Positions 19,947 to 28,535 of a stretch of DNA of 64,000 nt are shown in pieces. A program made the position numbers and the translations under genes. Every line of letters begins with the position of its first letter. The stretch's first letter is position 1. The DNA is from Solibacteraceae bacterium (GTDB lineage: Bacteria > Acidobacteriota > Terriglobia > Bryobacterales > Bryobacteraceae). The DNA lies in the NCBI GenBank assembly GCA_026984795.1, contig JALSRK010000009.1, forward strand, positions 21,332 to 85,331, read 5' to 3'. The notes beneath the pieces are model-generated. The model was given only the letters and a program-made list of their open reading frames with translations. It ran no database searches and was not told where the DNA came from.

Positions 19947-22220
19947 CTACGACCCTCTTCCCGGCGTTGCCATGTGCTTGTAGTAGTACCGGTAGCGGCC
20001 TCCGTATCGCCCTCGATCCGCCCGGGCCCGGTTCAGTACCGTCCCGAGTACGGGCGTACCGTCCACGGCGAACAGGCGGCGGGCTGTAATCGCATCGCCC
20101 CGGGGAGTCTTCCCGGAGGCCAGCACGATGACGACGCCGTCTGCCAGCTTTCCCAAGACCCTGGCGTCGAAGACCTCGATCACCGGTGGCGTATCGATCA
20201 GTACAGCGTCGAAATGCCGCCGCATCAGCGTCAACAGCACCGGCGTGTTCGGCGAGTGCAGCAGGTCCGAAACGTTGGCCCTCTCGTTGCCTGCCGTGAG
20301 CACGTAGAGATTCGAGATCTCGGTTTCCTGGATCGCCCGCTGGACCGTCTCCCAGGTCAGCGGCGTCGTCGGTCCTGCCTTCAGCAAGTTGCTCAGCCCG
20401 GCCGTCTTCTTCGGGTCGAAGAATCCGTTCGCCAGCAAGAAGAAACTGTGGAGATTCGGCCGTCGCAGGTCGGCATCCACCAGCAGTACCCTCTGGCGAG
20501 CCTCCGCCAGCCCGATCGCCAGGTTCACCGCCACGCTCGTCTTTCCTTCTCCCGAAGAAGGACTCGTGATCACGATCAACTGGGGCGGCTTGCCGTCGCG
20601 CTGGGAAAGCATGAGCGTGGTGCGCGCACAGCGGAACGACTCGGCGAGCCGAGGGTCCGCTTGCTGCCAGGCATTGCATCCCCCCATTGCCTCGGCAGCC
20701 GAACGGTTGCCGTTCGGCGCTACCCGGGCCAAACCAGTCTCGGACACGGCCTTTAGGATCCCCGGGGCTTCCGGAATCACGCCGAGTTCCGGGACGTCGG
20801 CGTATTCGGCAAGCTCACCCGGCATCCGGACACTGTCGTCGCTGCGATCGCGGACCACACCCGCGCCGAAGCCCAGCAGAAGCCCGGCAAACAGCCCGAA
20901 AGCCGTGTTCATCGGTAGGTTCGGCCGGTACGGAGCCACTGGCGCCTGGGCCGGGTCCACGGCGCGGATCTCACTCGCCAGAGGGGCGGCGGCCAGGGCC
21001 AGCTCTCTTGCCTTCTTCGCCGTGGCTTGATACAGCTCTCCATTCGTCTGGACGTCCCGCTGCAGGATCTCGAACTCGACCGCGTCGGCGGCTTCGGCCG
21101 ACATTTTCCTCGTCTGCTTCAGATAGTCCTCAGCCAGCAGCTTTTCATGCCGTTTCGCGGCTTCGAATTCGCTCTTGATGCCGGTCAAGATCCGAGACCA
21201 TTCCTTTTCGATCAGGGCGTTCACTTCCCGCAGCTCCGCCCGGGCGCGCCGCAGTTCCGGATGGTCCTGCGTGAACATCGCCTCGAGGTTGGCGATCTTC
21301 TCGCGCAACTCGCCGGCTCGCGCCTGGTAGCCTTGAAGCGCCTGGTCTTCCTGCGCTTCGGCCAGGGCCTCCACCGGTCCGCTCACAGCCGCCGCATACC
21401 GGGTTTGGAGCCGCCGGCGTTCCGCTTCGGCATCGGACAACTGCCGCTGCAAATCCAGCAGCTTGGTCTGTGTCAATTGGACGTTGTTGCCGACCAGGAA
21501 GCCCGTGCGGCGGGCGTGCTCCTGGAGCCGCGCCTCGGACCGCTCCAGCGCCTCTTTCAGTTCGCTCACCTCCTGCATCAGCCACTCCTGCACGTAGCGG
21601 CTGCCGCGGCGGCGCATCTCGAGTTGCTGCCGGATCGTCTCTTCGACAAGCGTGTTCAAGACCTTCGCCGCCAGTTGTGGATCTTCCGCGTCGAACTGCA
21701 GCTCGATCAGCCGGGTGCCACGTATCGCACTGACCTTCAGGTTGCGGGCCAGGCCGGCCCGGGCCTGGTGCCGGCGCTCCTTGACGTCCTCCGTGCCCGA
21801 GGCGAACGCCGGCATATCCGCCAATCCCAGGCGGTCCACCACTCGGTCCAGCACCGCTTCGCTATGGAAGATCTCCACCTGAGTCTGCAGTTGGACGTCC
21901 GCCGTGACCGTGCCCGCTGCCGCCTTGTCTACCACGCCGGCGCTGACCACGTCGTCGTTGAAAGGAAGAACTTCCACCGAGGCCCGGGCCTTGTACTCCG
22001 GGGTCTGGAGCAGCGAAAACGTAACCGCAGCCGCCACACAAACCACCACACTCACCGCTACTACCCACTTCTGGCGGAGCGCCACCTCCCAATACTGGTG
22101 CAGCGGCCCTCTGCTTGCGGACTCCGCCGGCGAGGGATTGACGTCGAGGATCTCCGGGGCGTGGCGAACCACGGCCTCGCCGGGATCTCCCCTCGACTCG
22201 TTGGGATTCACATGCTGCAT
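19947..22220 (-). CDS. Wzc-like polysaccharide co-polymerase / BY-kinase
   Basis: A 757-aa inner-membrane protein that controls chain length and export. Residues about 30-65 include a membrane helix (KWVVAVSVVVCVAAAVTFSLL region) and the Wzz domain. A long coiled-coil region covers residues 190-400, and a second membrane helix (NTAFGLFAGLLLGFGAG) lies near residue 430. The cytoplasmic kinase domain has Walker A SSGEGKTS at about 552-560, Walker A' VLLVDADLRRPN and Walker B FDAVLIDTPPV. The tyrosine-rich tail (GRYGGRYRYYYK) is the autophosphorylation cluster. The start ATG lies 8 bases after the export-protein stop. This is a fused single-chain type rather than a split two-gene type. Confidence 0.93.
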   Translation of the reverse strand: MQHVNPNESRGDPGEAVVRHAPEILDVNPSPAESASRGPLHQYWEVALRQKWVVAVSVVVCVAAAVTFSLLQTPEYKARASVEVLPFNDDVVSAGVVDKAAAGTVTADVQLQTQVEIFHSEAVLDRVVDRLGLADMPAFASGTEDVKERRHQARAGLARNLKVSAIRGTRLIELQFDAEDPQLAAKVLNTLVEETIRQQLEMRRRGSRYVQEWLMQEVSELKEALERSEARLQEHARRTGFLVGNNVQLTQTKLLDLQRQLSDAEAERRRLQTRYAAAVSGPVEALAEAQEDQALQGYQARAGELREKIANLEAMFTQDHPELRRARAELREVNALIEKEWSRILTGIKSEFEAAKRHEKLLAEDYLKQTRKMSAEAADAVEFEILQRDVQTNGELYQATAKKARELALAAAPLASEIRAVDPAQAPVAPYRPNLPMNTAFGLFAGLLLGFGAGVVRDRSDDSVRMPGELAEYADVPELGVIPEAPGILKAVSETGLARVAPNGNRSAAEAMGGCNAWQQADPRLAESFRCARTTLMLSQRDGKPPQLIVITSPSSGEGKTSVAVNLAIGLAEARQRVLLVDADLRRPNLHSFFLLANGFFDPKKTAGLSNLLKAGPTTPLTWETVQRAIQETEISNLYVLTAGNERANVSDLLHSPNTPVLLTLMRRHFDAVLIDTPPVIEVFDARVLGKLADGVVIVLASGKTPRGDAITARRLFAVDGTPVLGTVLNRARADRGRYGGRYRYYYKHMATPGRGS

Positions 22221-22228
22221 CTCACCCC

Positions 22229-23251
22229 CTAGCGTCTCCAGATGACCACGCCCGCCAGGATCGCGAGCGACGTCTTGAATGCCGCCTGCCGCATCTGTTT
22301 CATGGCGCTGGTGGGGATGAAGAGAACATCCCCGGAATACATCGCAATGTCGTTGGTTTTGCCCTTCATCACCTTCTTCAAGTCCACCGGGATCTCACGG
22401 CGCACCGTGCCTTCCTCAATTCGAAGAATCTTCGCTTTCCCCGGCGCCGCCATCTCCGTGAAACCGCCGGCCGCCGAGAGGGCCTGCAACACCGAGACGC
22501 TCTTTTCATCCGCCAGCACGATCGCTCCGGGCTTCATCACCGCCCCGATCACAAAGGTCATGTCCGCCCGCGGCACGCTCACCACCGAGTTCGGCGGAAC
22601 GAACACGTTGTTCTGGGGACTCTCCCCGCGCAGCAGCGGCTTGAGGCTGACCTCTTTCGTCTCCACGATCTTCCGCCGCTCTACTTTGCCACCGTCCGTG
22701 AGTACGTCGCGCCAGACTTCGGTGGCGATGAGCACGCTGTGACCGGCATCCTCGGTCAGTCCTCCAGCCATCGAGATGATCTCCAGCAGCGTCCGCGGCG
22801 CTTCCAGTTGGTAGACGCCCGGCCGCCTCACCGACCCCAGTACGGAGACAGGACTGCTCTTGCGCTCCAGCAGATTGACGCTGACCTCGGGTTCCAGCAC
22901 GTACTTGCGCGCCCGTTCCCGCAGCTCGTCGCGGATCATCTTGATCGTCCGCCCAGACGCCCGAATCTGCCCCAGGTACGGAACATCCAGGACTCCGGAA
23001 GAATCGATTCGGTACACCTGTTCCCCTACGTCGTCGATCCCGAAAACCCACAGGCGAACCTCGTCGCCAGGGCCCAATTCATACGCGTCGTAGTCCATCT
23101 GGCCGGCGAAAGGATCTGGCCCTTGCTGGGTCCCCTGCTGGGCCAACAAAGGCAACCCGAGCGCCAAGATCATCGATAGGAGCCACCCGTAGACGTTCGG
23201 GTGCCCCGCCCCGCGAGCCCGCCGCGTTGCATTTGCCGATTTTTCACCCAT
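22229..23251 (-). CDS. Wza-like polysaccharide export protein (SLBB)
   Basis: A 340-aa periplasmic or outer-membrane export protein. A signal peptide (WLLSMILALGLPLLAQ) is followed by the polysaccharide export domain (YELGPGDEVRLWVFG), a SLBB repeat (VSVLGSVRRPGVYQL) and a second SLBB-like stretch (VLQALSAAGGFTEMA). The length is close to that of Wza-type proteins. The signal sequence lacks an obvious lipobox cysteine. I chose the ATG at 23251, with GGAG 10 bases upstream; a GTG at 23272 with its own AAAGGAG is also possible. It is followed directly by the Wzc-like gene, the usual pairing. Confidence 0.9.
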   Translation of the reverse strand: MGEKSANATRRARGAGHPNVYGWLLSMILALGLPLLAQQGTQQGPDPFAGQMDYDAYELGPGDEVRLWVFGIDDVGEQVYRIDSSGVLDVPYLGQIRASGRTIKMIRDELRERARKYVLEPEVSVNLLERKSSPVSVLGSVRRPGVYQLEAPRTLLEIISMAGGLTEDAGHSVLIATEVWRDVLTDGGKVERRKIVETKEVSLKPLLRGESPQNNVFVPPNSVVSVPRADMTFVIGAVMKPGAIVLADEKSVSVLQALSAAGGFTEMAAPGKAKILRIEEGTVRREIPVDLKKVMKGKTNDIAMYSGDVLFIPTSAMKQMRQAAFKTSLAILAGVVIWRR

Positions 23252-23346
23252 GATTCTTGATCTCCAGCCCACCGTCTCCTTTGGTGAGTGTCGACCGCGC
23301 GTGGCGCCGGCCCCTCGAGCCTCCGCCGCTCCGCCGGTATTCCTGC

Positions 23347-23925
23347 TCAGGCAATCCCGGCTCTCGCCCGGTCACGGCACTGCTGGATGCGCTCGCCCAT
23401 CCTCGCACCCCACTCTGCCGCCCACCCGCAAGGCCTCGCCCACTTCCGTTCGATCTCCACGGCGACAGAGCGGCGCAGCATGCGCACCGACACCACGAAC
23501 CGGTCGCGCCCCGCAGTGCTCACCAGGACGCCGGTCAGCCCGGCCAGCGGCCCTTCCTCGATCACCACTCTCCGCCCGACCTCGAGGTACTCGTGCGGTT
23601 CGGCCGGCAAGCCGCTGCCCGCCACTTCACGGATCGCCTCGATTTCGGCGTCCTCGACAGTCGCGCGCTTCATACCTACGCACACGAAACCCACTACGCC
23701 GGGAGTTTGAAGAATGGGTAGATACCGGGCGGACTCTTCCAGCCGGCAGAACAGATAGCCGGGAAAAAGAGGTCTTACTTGCGGTCGGAAACCTGTGCTC
23801 GAAGACTTAGGAGCACTACATAAAGGCAGGAAAGTCTCGAAATGTTTCTGGCTCAGTAGCTCGTGAACGCGCTTATCTCGCTTCGGAGCCACTCTGATGG
23901 CATACCAGTACCGTTTCTCGGCCAT
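23347..23925 (-). CDS. NusG/UpxY-like transcription antiterminator
   Basis: A 192-aa specialised NusG paralogue. The N-terminal NGN domain runs from RYWYAIRVAPKRDKRV to LFPGYLFCRLE, with the GVVGFVCVG strand. The C-terminal KOW domain contains VVIEEGPLAGLTGVLV. Such proteins bind RNA polymerase and let it read through long surface-polysaccharide operons; here it is the first gene of an operon of about 24 kb. I chose the ATG at 23925 because GGAGGA lies 5 bases upstream; the longer form from 23949 lacks such a site. About 120 bases of leader RNA lie between the promoter and this start. Confidence 0.9.
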   Translation of the reverse strand: MAEKRYWYAIRVAPKRDKRVHELLSQKHFETFLPLCSAPKSSSTGFRPQVRPLFPGYLFCRLEESARYLPILQTPGVVGFVCVGMKRATVEDAEIEAIREVAGSGLPAEPHEYLEVGRRVVIEEGPLAGLTGVLVSTAGRDRFVVSVRMLRRSVAVEIERKWARPCGWAAEWGARMGERIQQCRDRARAGIA

Positions 23926-24028
23926 ATTCTCCTCCGTAAGGCCGATCATTTTAGGAGTGAGGCCGGAGCGCGCAGGCTGCCGCCCCGATCGCCGTTTTCG
24001 CGGTGGGTCCCTCCTCCGAACGATCTAG

Positions 24029-24044
24029 CAGTTTCTGTAAACTG
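24029..24044. promoter_or_regulatory. Perfect inverted repeat at the operon start site
   Basis: CAGTTT and AAACTG arms are separated by CTGT. The element begins 2-3 bases after the predicted transcription start. It could be an operator for a dimeric regulator, such as the adjacent LuxR-type protein, or a 5' stem-loop in the leader RNA that the antiterminator acts on. The sequence alone does not decide between the two. Confidence 0.4.
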
Positions 24045-24052
24045 GTAATTTC

Positions 24053-24080
24053 AGCATACAGCCGTTCCGTATTCTGTCAA
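24053..24080 (-). promoter_or_regulatory. Promoter of the exopolysaccharide operon
   Basis: Reading leftwards, a perfect -35 box TTGACA (24080-24075) is separated by 16 bases from a -10 box TATGCT (24058-24053). The predicted RNA start is near 24046, about 120 bases before the antiterminator ATG. It is the only strong sigma-70-like pair I found in the 376-base stretch 23926-24301, which otherwise holds no gene. The operon downstream has no other gap long enough for an obvious promoter, so this one probably drives the whole cluster. Confidence 0.6.
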
Positions 24081-24301
24081 GGGTGGATTCGACCCAACCC
24101 CCAGTGGCCCCAGCCGCCACCCACGGGCTGACGCGGGCTGCAGTAATTGAGGTTCACCGGCTCCCGGACCGCGCCTCCCTCTCCCGGTATATCCGCTCAG
24201 CGTCGAAGCTCGGGTTCGGGGGAACAGCGGCTCGAAAGAGGCTGACTGCGCACTGCCGCCTCCACAGGTCGAGTCTTACGGATTGGTCCGGAAAAAGAGG
24301 T

Positions 24302-24967
24302 TCAGTGCTCAGCAGGCGGGCCGACTACCGAGTTGTCGCCTCTCACCGGGCGTCCGTGGATGCCAAGCTTGGCATACAAGCGGCGTAAATGCCAGCGGAC
24401 CGTTTCCCTGCTGATGAATAACTCCTCAGCAATCTCGGTGTTCTTTCTGCCCTGGATCACCAGATTGAGTATCTCGTCTTCCCGCTTCGTTAACTTGGAC
24501 CCATGGTTGGCGTCCTGGTAAGCGCGCAACACGTCGGCAAGGATTCGCCGTGACGCCCAGATCTCACCCCGCGCCACCGCTTTCACCGCGGCCAGCGCCA
24601 GTGCCAGCGAGGCGTCGGTGGGGAGCACCCCGGCGCACCCACGTTCGATCAACTGCTTTACATGCCGATCCCCCGCCGATGAGAGCACCAGGATCCTCAT
24701 TGCCGCCACGGCTGACGAACCCGCCGGGTCCAGTCCAGAAAGCACGTCATCCAGCAGCTCTTCGTGAAGAAGCAAGATCGACGGCCGGAAACGTTCAATG
24801 TGGTGGATCAAAGTCCCCGAGTTGGCAGGGATGCGAATCCCGACGAACCCGGCCTCGTCCGCTAAAGCTCCGATAAGGTCTCCGCTATGGGACCACGTCT
24901 CGCTGGCGACAGCGACAACGCTCTCCTTCGGAGACAATTCACCCACCCTGGGCTTAGTCTCCACCAT
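24302..24967 (-). CDS. LuxR/NarL-type regulator with an atypical receiver-like domain
   Basis: A 221-aa protein. The C-terminal helix-turn-helix is clear: KLTKREDEILNLVIQGRKNTEIAEELFISRETVRWHLRRLYAKLGI, near residues 155-200 and quoted here only to mark its extent in pieces of the family pattern TxRExEIL ... NTEIA ... TVRWH. Residues 12-130 follow the receiver fold (RPSILLLHE, ILVLSS, GCAGVLPTD). However, the phospho-acceptor aspartate of the third strand is replaced (LLLHEE) and the conserved lysine after the fifth strand is missing. It may therefore be switched by something other than a kinase. The ATG at 24967 has AGGAGGAG 5 bases upstream. It lies just upstream of the exopolysaccharide promoter and is a candidate regulator of it. 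Confidence 0.82.
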   Translation of the reverse strand: MVETKPRVGELSPKESVVAVASETWSHSGDLIGALADEAGFVGIRIPANSGTLIHHIERFRPSILLLHEELLDDVLSGLDPAGSSAVAAMRILVLSSAGDRHVKQLIERGCAGVLPTDASLALALAAVKAVARGEIWASRRILADVLRAYQDANHGSKLTKREDEILNLVIQGRKNTEIAEELFISRETVRWHLRRLYAKLGIHGRPVRGDNSVVGPPAEH

Positions 24968-24992
24968 GACTCTCCTCCTGATGGTTACCTCG

Positions 24993-25022
24993 ACCCTAGC
25001 ACTTCGGCGCGGCGAATGTCAA
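24993..25022 (-). promoter_or_regulatory. Possible promoter of the LuxR-type regulator
   Basis: A perfect TTGACA (25022-25017) is followed after 18 bases by TAGGGT (24998-24993), a weak -10 box. This places the RNA start about 20 bases before the regulator ATG. The rest of the 242-base divergent gap to 25210 is AT-rich at 25030-25075 and must also hold the promoter for the rightward gene, but I could not fix its position. Confidence 0.4.
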
Positions 25023-25209
25023 TGAGTCATTCTCACAACACGAAGAAATGTTTCAAATAATAAAATCTCACGCCGTCTGATCACCCGGAATCCGTTCTTC
25101 GGTCCGCCTTGCCCGCGCTCGCCTAACGGTTGCGGCCGGACGGCCTCGTTGGCGTCTCTCAGCAACGTTCCGACTCCGCGCCGGGAACCTCGATAATGGA
25201 AAGCAGGTT

Positions 25210-26097
25210 GTGCGCATTGCAAAGCTCTTCTGCCTCGTCCTGGTAACGGCCTGTGCGCCGGGTCCGCACAGTCTCCGGATCGACCCGGCTCTGGCGACCC
25301 TTGTCCCCGCCGACGCCATCGCCTTGGCCGGTATCCGGATCGACAAGCTCACCCGCTCGCCGCTCTACCGGGATCTCCGCCCGCTGCTCGACACCAACCT
25401 CGTCAGCCGGCTCACCCGGCGCACGGGAAGGCGCCTCGGCGATCTCTGGGAACTCCTGGCCGTTGCCACACCGGAGGATATCGTCTGGATGGCTCGGGGC
25501 CGCTTTTCGGCCTCGGGGATCGAGCCCCGCCTCACCTGGCCGGGAGCCCGGCGGGCCACCTACCGGAATCACCTCTTCATTTCCGACGCGCGGCAGGCGG
25601 TTTCCTTCATGAACGCCAGCACGGCCCTGGCCGGCCGGCCGGAGCGGATCAAAGCCATCATTGATCAGCGGGACTCCGAGGCCGCTCCTCCCGCGGACCT
25701 GCTCGCGTTGGCCGGCGAAATCGACGATTCCGCACAAATATGGGCCGTCGTTCTGGGGGGACGTAAACCGCCGCCCGGTGTGCTGGAGCCGCTGCGGCGC
25801 CTCCTCGAAGACATCCTCCCCAAGATCGAGCGGGCCCGGGCCGCGGTGAAAGTCGGAGAGACGCTCGCCTTGAATGTCGAAGCTGAATGCCGGAACCTGG
25901 ACGACGCCGAAACGCTGCGCTCGGCCGCCAACGCGTTCCTCGGCTTCACCAGGCTGCAGCGGAACGAGGGCCCGGCGCTCCGGGAGGCTCTCGACCGGTT
26001 GTCGGTCCAGCGTGAAGGCGCCCTTGTGAAGCTCACCGTCGAGCTGCCTGCGCCGCTGGTGAAGAAGTTGCTCCCGATCCAGAAACCGGCGTCCTGA
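25210..26097 (+). CDS. Predicted lipoprotein of unknown function
   Basis: A 295-aa protein starting at a GTG with GGAAAGCAGG just upstream. The first 15 residues form a short lipoprotein signal with a VTAC lipobox (residues 12-15), so the mature protein is probably anchored to a membrane. The remainder is soluble, Ala/Leu/Arg-rich and resembles a family of Acidobacteriota proteins that I cannot name. Segments such as VPADAIALAGIRIDKL and EDIVWMARGRFS suggest a beta-alpha fold. It is transcribed alone, between a divergent regulator and convergent transporter genes. No catalytic motif is visible. Confidence 0.7.
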   Translation: MRIAKLFCLVLVTACAPGPHSLRIDPALATLVPADAIALAGIRIDKLTRSPLYRDLRPLLDTNLVSRLTRRTGRRLGDLWELLAVATPEDIVWMARGRFSASGIEPRLTWPGARRATYRNHLFISDARQAVSFMNASTALAGRPERIKAIIDQRDSEAAPPADLLALAGEIDDSAQIWAVVLGGRKPPPGVLEPLRRLLEDILPKIERARAAVKVGETLALNVEAECRNLDDAETLRSAANAFLGFTRLQRNEGPALREALDRLSVQREGALVKLTVELPAPLVKKLLPIQKPAS

Positions 26098-26138
26098 GCT
26101 CGACCCCACCCCCAGCGCCCCGCCGCGTCCTGCCGGCT

Positions 26139-26492
26139 TCAGCGGTTCCCGAGACTCAGCAGGACGATCCCCGCCAGAATCAGCCCCAGCCCGAAGAACT
26201 TGTTCCGCGTGAACGGCTCGCCGAAAAACAGTCGCGACCACAGCAGCGTGAAGATGTAGCCGAGCGAGACCATCGGATACAAGATCGTCAGCTCCCCGCG
26301 GCGGATCCCGGCAATGAACAGCAGCGACGAAGCGACGAACAGCGCCACCCCCACGGCCAGGCGCCAGTTCAGCAGCAGAGTCAGCGGGTTACGGTGCAGC
26401 CGTCCCGCCCCGGCCTTCAAGAAGACTGACCCGAACGAGCCGACGAAGGCTGCCGCAAACACCAGCAGGATCGACGAAAACGGCGTGGTCAC
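26139..26492 (-). CDS. Half-size DMT-superfamily transporter subunit (second)
   Basis: A 117-aa membrane protein with four hydrophobic helices, the size of EmrE/ArnE-type half transporters. The central ELTILYPMVSLGYIFTLLW and the closing GLILAGIVLLSLG match the second half of an EamA domain. It starts with a GTG at 26492 that overlaps the stop of the preceding homologous gene by 4 bases. The two probably form a heterodimer, like ArnE/ArnF. The substrate is unknown. A longer reading from 26840 would run through the other gene out of frame and is not plausible. Confidence 0.75.
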   Translation of the reverse strand: MTTPFSSILLVFAAAFVGSFGSVFLKAGAGRLHRNPLTLLLNWRLAVGVALFVASSLLFIAGIRRGELTILYPMVSLGYIFTLLWSRLFFGEPFTRNKFFGLGLILAGIVLLSLGNR

Positions 26493-26923
26493 CGGCCAGG
26501 CTTCCTCCCCAGCACCGCTACGCCAAGGACGATCACCGTGATCCCCGCCAGCTTGAACGCGTTCATCGACTCCTTGAAGATCAGTACCGACAGCACGGTC
26601 ACCCACACGTAGGTCAGCGAGATTACCGGGTAGAGGATCGAAAGCTCCCCGTCGCGCAGCGCCAGCGTCAGCAGGATCGTGCTGAGCCCGTACAGGCAAT
26701 ACCCGGCGAACAGCGGCGGATCCAGCAGGAGCCGCAGAATCTGTAGCGGATGCCCGAACAGACTTCCCAGCGCCATCCCGGCCAGGTCGTTGGCCCCGAA
26801 TTTGAACAGGATCTGGGCGGCCGCCCCGAAGATGGTGCAAACAAACACCAGGGCGATCGCCTGGCGCTGGGTGAACCGGAAGGACGGACGCTCTGGTGAA
26901 ACTGTGGCCGGGTGATGGTTCAA
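26489..26923 (-). CDS. Half-size DMT-superfamily transporter subunit (first)
   Basis: A 144-aa membrane protein with four helices. The first is AIALVFVCTIFGAAAQILF, and the later ELSILYPVISLTYVWVTVL closely parallels its downstream partner. The reading frame extends back into the hydantoinase gene, so the start is probably the TTG at 26923 or the CTG at 26926, 20 bases after that gene's stop; a GGAG lies 9 bases before the TTG. The exact start is uncertain. It is probably one half of a paired small transporter. Confidence 0.72.
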   Translation of the reverse strand: MNHHPATVSPERPSFRFTQRQAIALVFVCTIFGAAAQILFKFGANDLAGMALGSLFGHPLQILRLLLDPPLFAGYCLYGLSTILLTLALRDGELSILYPVISLTYVWVTVLSVLIFKESMNAFKLAGITVIVLGVAVLGRKPGR

Positions 26924-26945
26924 CAGCGTTGACTCCGCAAAGCCT

Positions 26946-28535
26946 TCATGATAGCCGATTGGATGAGCCGGCCCGGCCGTAGCCGCCGCCTCCAGGCGTC
27001 TCGATCTGGAGTACGTCGCCGGCGCCGGCCTCGACTTGGGCCTTGCCGGGCAGCCGCCGCCGGCGTCCGCCTCTGACGATGTGATTGCCCCCCGCACGCC
27101 CGGGCCCGCCGCCGGCGAGCCCCCATGGCCGGTAGCGTCGCCGGTCGCTCAGAATCGTTACCCTGGCCGGGGAAAGGAACTCTATCTCGCGCACTACGCC
27201 GTCGCCGCCACGGAACCGGCCTCGCCCCCCGGAGCCCCGCCGGATGCGATAGCTCTTCACCCGCATCGGAAACTGGTGTTCGATGGCCTCCACCGGCGTA
27301 TTCAGACTGTTTGTCATGTGCGTATGGACCGCCGAGTGCCCGCCTCCGCCCTGCGGGCCCGCGCCCATTCCACCGGCGACCGTCTCGTAGTAAGCGAACG
27401 GCCGGCCGCGGGTCGCGTCCCATCCGCCCACGCTCAGGTTGTTCATCGTCCCGGAACTCGCTGCGGGGATGCGGCCCGGGGCAGCCCGGGCCAACGCCCC
27501 AAGCAATACATCGGCAATTCGCTGCGACGTCTCCACGTTGCCCGCCGCCATCGCCGCCGGCGCCCTGGCATTCACCACCGTCCCCTCAGGGGCGATCACC
27601 TCCACTGGACGCATCAGCCCCGCAGTAAACGGCACCTCGGCAGGGAGCAAACAGCGGAAGACGTAGGTGACCGCCGAAACCGTCACCGCATAGTTCGCGT
27701 TCACCGGCCCCGCCGTCTGCGGGGCGGACCCCGTGAAATCGACAACCGCTTCTCCGCCCCGGATCCGGATGGACACCCGAATCGGGACCGGGCCGGAGCC
27801 CAGTCCGTCGTCGTCCAGCCGGTCCTCGAACTCGTACACCCCTGCCGGCAGCCGCCGGAGCATGGCGCGCATCATCCGCTCGCTGTAGTCCTTCAGCGCC
27901 TCCATGTGGCACCGGATTCGACTCAACCCATGCCGCCGAACGGCCTCGCCCAGCCGCTGCTCGCCCCGGCGGATCGCCATCCACTGGGCCAGCAAGTCCC
28001 CCTCCCGCTCGGCCGGCGTCCGGACATTGGCCAGAATCGTCTCCAGCATGTCTCGCTGCAACTGCCCGGCCCGCACGAGGAAAACCGGCGGGATCCGGAT
28101 CCCTTCCTGGAAGATCTCCCGCGCCAGCGGCATCGAACCCGGCGCCATGCCCCCCACATCGGCGTGGTGCGCCCGGTTGGCGATCCAGAAAGCCGGCTGC
28201 GGCGAGCGGCCGAAGAAGACACCCGCCACCGCTGTGATATCCGGCAAGTGCGTGCCGCCGCGGAACGGATCGTTGAGGATCACTACGTCGCCCGGGCCCG
28301 GCCGGCACGCCTCGAGCGCATGCTTTACCGAAAGCGGCATCGCCCCCAGATGCACCGGCATATGGTCGCCCATGGCCACCGTCTCCCCTCCGGCGTCGTA
28401 GAGGGCACACGAGTAGTCCCGCCGCTCCTTGATGTTGGCCGAATAAGCCGTCCGGCACAGGACGATTCCCATCTCTTCACAAATCGACCCGAGCAGATGG
28501 CGGATCAACTCCAGCTCGATCGCGGCGGCGCTCAT
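26946..28535 (-). CDS. Hydantoinase B / oxoprolinase family protein
   Basis: A 529-aa protein of the HyuB/5-oxoprolinase beta family, whose members act with an ATP-dependent HyuA partner to open hydantoin or 5-oxoproline rings. It shows the family opening (ELELIRHLLGSICEEMG, TAYSANIKERRDYSCALYD), NDPFRGGTHLPDITAV near residue 87 and the late GGGGHSAVHTHMTN and RIRRGSGGRGRFRGGDG. Its length is normal. The ATG at 28535 overlaps the stop of the upstream gene by 4 bases. No HyuA homologue is next to it in the window, so the partner must lie elsewhere or the function differs. Confidence 0.9.
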   Translation of the reverse strand: MSAAAIELELIRHLLGSICEEMGIVLCRTAYSANIKERRDYSCALYDAGGETVAMGDHMPVHLGAMPLSVKHALEACRPGPGDVVILNDPFRGGTHLPDITAVAGVFFGRSPQPAFWIANRAHHADVGGMAPGSMPLAREIFQEGIRIPPVFLVRAGQLQRDMLETILANVRTPAEREGDLLAQWMAIRRGEQRLGEAVRRHGLSRIRCHMEALKDYSERMMRAMLRRLPAGVYEFEDRLDDDGLGSGPVPIRVSIRIRGGEAVVDFTGSAPQTAGPVNANYAVTVSAVTYVFRCLLPAEVPFTAGLMRPVEVIAPEGTVVNARAPAAMAAGNVETSQRIADVLLGALARAAPGRIPAASSGTMNNLSVGGWDATRGRPFAYYETVAGGMGAGPQGGGGHSAVHTHMTNSLNTPVEAIEHQFPMRVKSYRIRRGSGGRGRFRGGDGVVREIEFLSPARVTILSDRRRYRPWGLAGGGPGRAGGNHIVRGGRRRRLPGKAQVEAGAGDVLQIETPGGGGYGRAGSSNRLS

